DNA of 55,441 bases from CAZKEG01 sp964601575. GTDB lineage: Bacteria > Desulfobacterota > Thermodesulfobacteria > Thermodesulfobacteriales > Thermodesulfatatoraceae. The notes beneath the pieces were generated by a model. It made no database searches. It saw only the letters and a program-made list of their open reading frames with translations, and was not told the origin of the DNA. Where the stretch lies: NCBI GenBank assembly GCA_964601575.1, contig CAZROA010000092.1, positions 1-55,441 of the forward strand, in the 5' to 3' direction. Positions within the stretch are counted from its first letter, which is position 1, and every line of letters begins with the position of its first letter. Both the position numbers and the translations under genes were made by a program. This document shows positions 54,013-55,441 of the stretch, piece after piece.

Positions 54013-54744
54013 GTGGAAATATCTCGGTTAAAGAAGGCTCTTGAGCGCTGGGCTCCGGCGTTGGTCCCTTATGCCTCAGATACGAAGGCCCTTTCTGCGG
54101 CCTTGAGCGAGATCATCCATAAACCCTTGAGGCCAGAAGAAATAGAGCGCCGGAGCTTTGTCCTCCTTGCTAAACAAGCCTCCTTAGAAAGATTTCGCCC
54201 CCTGGAAAGGCCTTTGGTCAAGAGGCTGCTTCATGCCACCGTAGACTTTACCCTTCCGGAAGAGCTTATCTTTCATCCTCAGGTGGTGGAGCAGGCCCTT
54301 TCCAATCTTCGTCAAGGCCTTGATATTTTGACCGACGTAGAAATGGTTCGCGCAGGAATCAATAAACGCAAATTGGCCACTCTGGGCGGGAAAGTTCATT
54401 GCTATATCGCTGACGAAGAGGTCTTTCATCTTTCCCGAAAGACCGGACGTCCACGGGCGGAGATCGCCATAGAAAAAGGTCTTAAAGAAAATATTGGTCT
54501 GATAGTTATCGGGAACGCTCCCACCGCCCTCATTCGCGCCATAGACCTTCTCAAAGCACATCCTTTTCGGGAAAAAATCGTGATCATTGGGGTCCCGGTG
54601 GGGTTGGTCAAGGCCTTTGAGGCCAAGGTTTATCTAGCGCTGCAGGAATTCCCTTTTATTACTAACCTTAGCCCTAAAGGTGGGAGTGCTATGGCCGTGG
54701 CCTTAGTCAATGCCCTGTTGGGCCTTCTTGAGCAGGAGGATTGA
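54013..54744 (+). CDS. cbiC: Precorrin-8X methylmutase
   Basis: CbiC/CobH moves a methyl group to form hydrogenobyrinate or cobyrinate in cobalamin synthesis. The catalytic His is His74 in LLHATVDF; DVEMVRAGIN, VIGNAPTAL and GVPVGLVKAFEAK are family hallmarks. The start is GTG at 54013, with GGAG seven bases upstream. The product has an N-terminal extension of about 35 residues relative to CobH. cbiL follows with a TGATG overlap. Confidence 0.94.
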   Translation: MEISRLKKALERWAPALVPYASDTKALSAALSEIIHKPLRPEEIERRSFVLLAKQASLERFRPLERPLVKRLLHATVDFTLPEELIFHPQVVEQALSNLRQGLDILTDVEMVRAGINKRKLATLGGKVHCYIADEEVFHLSRKTGRPRAEIAIEKGLKENIGLIVIGNAPTALIRAIDLLKAHPFREKIVIIGVPVGLVKAFEAKVYLALQEFPFITNLSPKGGSAMAVALVNALLGLLEQED

Positions 54745-55427
54745 TGGGTCGATTTTTTGTCGTCGGATTGGGACCCGGCGATCCAGAATTGATCACCATC
54801 AAGGCCATAAAGGCCCTTGAGGCCTCAGAGGTCATCTTGGTCCCTCAAGCCAAAAGAAAAAAACAGTCTCTCGCCTGGGAGATATGTCAGCACTGGGTAG
54901 ACAAAGCTCGTCTAAAGATCGTCCATTTTGCCATGAAACCTCAAGGGCCAGACCAAGAAGGCTACCGGGCCTTGGCCCAAGAGATAAAAGACCTCCTTGC
55001 CCAAGGAAAGACGGTTTCTTACGTCACCATTGGTGACCCGGCCATTTACAGCACGGCTATCTATCTCTGCCAGGAATTAAAAAAACACCAGGTAAAGATC
55101 AACTATATTCCAGGGATAAGTGCCTTTAATGCCGGAGCCGCTTTGTTGGGACGGGCTTTGTGTGAAAAAGGCCAGAACTTGGGTCTATACGAGATGCCGG
55201 ATGAGCCTCATTTGGCCTCCGAACGAATTAAAAGACACACCACCACGGTCTTCATGAAGGTGAACCAAAGGGTCTCTGTTTTACTTGAAGCGGTACGAGC
55301 CACCTCTCCTAAAGAGGCCTTTCTCCTCCAACGGATCGGTTTGCCTGAGGAAAAGGTCTACGATCTTTTGAATCTTTCTGAACCCTTAGAGAAGGCCTAT
55401 CTCTCCCTGGCCATCATTCGACGATGA
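54744..55427 (+). CDS. cbiL: Precorrin-2 / cobalt-factor II C20-methyltransferase
   Basis: This SAM-dependent methyltransferase adds the C20 methyl in corrin synthesis. Motifs are VVGLGPGDPELITIKA at the N-terminus, VTIGDPAIYSTAIYL and PGISAFNAGAALLGR. The length of 227 residues is normal. The ATG at 54744 overlaps the cbiC stop and is preceded by AGGAGG. Its own stop overlaps the start of another possible gene at the window edge. Confidence 0.93.
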   Translation: MGRFFVVGLGPGDPELITIKAIKALEASEVILVPQAKRKKQSLAWEICQHWVDKARLKIVHFAMKPQGPDQEGYRALAQEIKDLLAQGKTVSYVTIGDPAIYSTAIYLCQELKKHQVKINYIPGISAFNAGAALLGRALCEKGQNLGLYEMPDEPHLASERIKRHTTTVFMKVNQRVSVLLEAVRATSPKEAFLLQRIGLPEEKVYDLLNLSEPLEKAYLSLAIIRR

Positions 55428-55441
55428 AGGGCTTGAGGAAG
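55424..55441 (+). CDS. Possible start of next cobalamin gene (truncated at window edge)
   Basis: An ATGA overlap with the cbiL stop opens a frame reading MKGLRK up to the window edge. Too little is visible to identify it; further cbi genes would be expected here from context. Confidence 0.3.

Noticed and set aside
1..55441. CRISPR array, complete insertion sequence or prophage
   Set aside because: No regularly spaced repeats, transposase gene with inverted ends, or phage structural genes were seen on reading the window.

Overview
The window looks like a chromosome segment of a thermophilic, Gram-negative, anaerobic chemolithotroph, most likely in the Thermodesulfobacteriota (a Thermosulfurimonas- or Thermodesulfatator-like lineage). 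This is inferred from the gene families: DUF505, a two-subunit biotin-dependent carboxylase, TrmFO, Mpl, LptD, heptose and cobalamin genes, and a sulfur-type molybdopterin oxidoreductase. No 16S rRNA is present, so the assignment is provisional. Coding density is high, genes often overlap by a few bases, and most of the backbone is moderately GC-rich with strong use of the alanine codon GCC.

Layout. 1-4478 (minus): DUF1015 (cut by the window edge), a DUF505 protein with repeated winged-helix-like motifs, a membrane-linked SDH-type protease and a rhomboid protease. 4822-8987: DUF948 and YtxH envelope proteins, NAD kinase and LptD. 9012-15784: NAD synthetase, an exosortase-type CPBP protease, corrinoid adenosyltransferase, the dnaX-ybaB-recR set and Mpl. 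15859-22362: MscS channel, IspF, an FmdE-like protein, HolB, MurA and PrmC. 22472-30473: two carboxylase subunits, CarA, DUF2760, RibF, TrmFO and a small zinc-ribbon protein. 30550-36198: the protein-quality operon tig-clpP-clpX-lon. 36242-36414: tRNA-Val and tRNA-Asp. 36425-41618: YdcF-like protein, GmhA, FmdB, HemC, CobA-HemD and IlvC, closed by a clear terminator. 46696-55441: MTA/SAH deaminase, an EamA transporter, a large molybdoenzyme, an AAA/DUF4143 ATPase and the cobalamin genes cbiC-cbiL.

Between about 41650 and 46600 lies a strikingly AT-rich block that looks horizontally acquired. It encodes a molybdate/tungstate ABC transporter (ModA, ModB, ModC) whose operon also contains an outer-membrane beta-barrel protein and a DUF364 putative metal-chelation protein. 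A ModE-like operator precedes it. This is the best candidate here for an undescribed system: a complete outer-membrane-to-cytoplasm oxyanion uptake locus.

About 2.4 kb downstream is a molybdopterin enzyme (49103-52603) in which the electron-transfer iron-sulfur subunit and the catalytic subunit are fused into one Tat-exported chain, iron-sulfur part first. It has a Cys-to-Glu change in one cluster motif and no membrane-anchor gene next to it. The mod operon could supply its metal cofactor, although the two loci differ in base composition and so were probably not acquired together.
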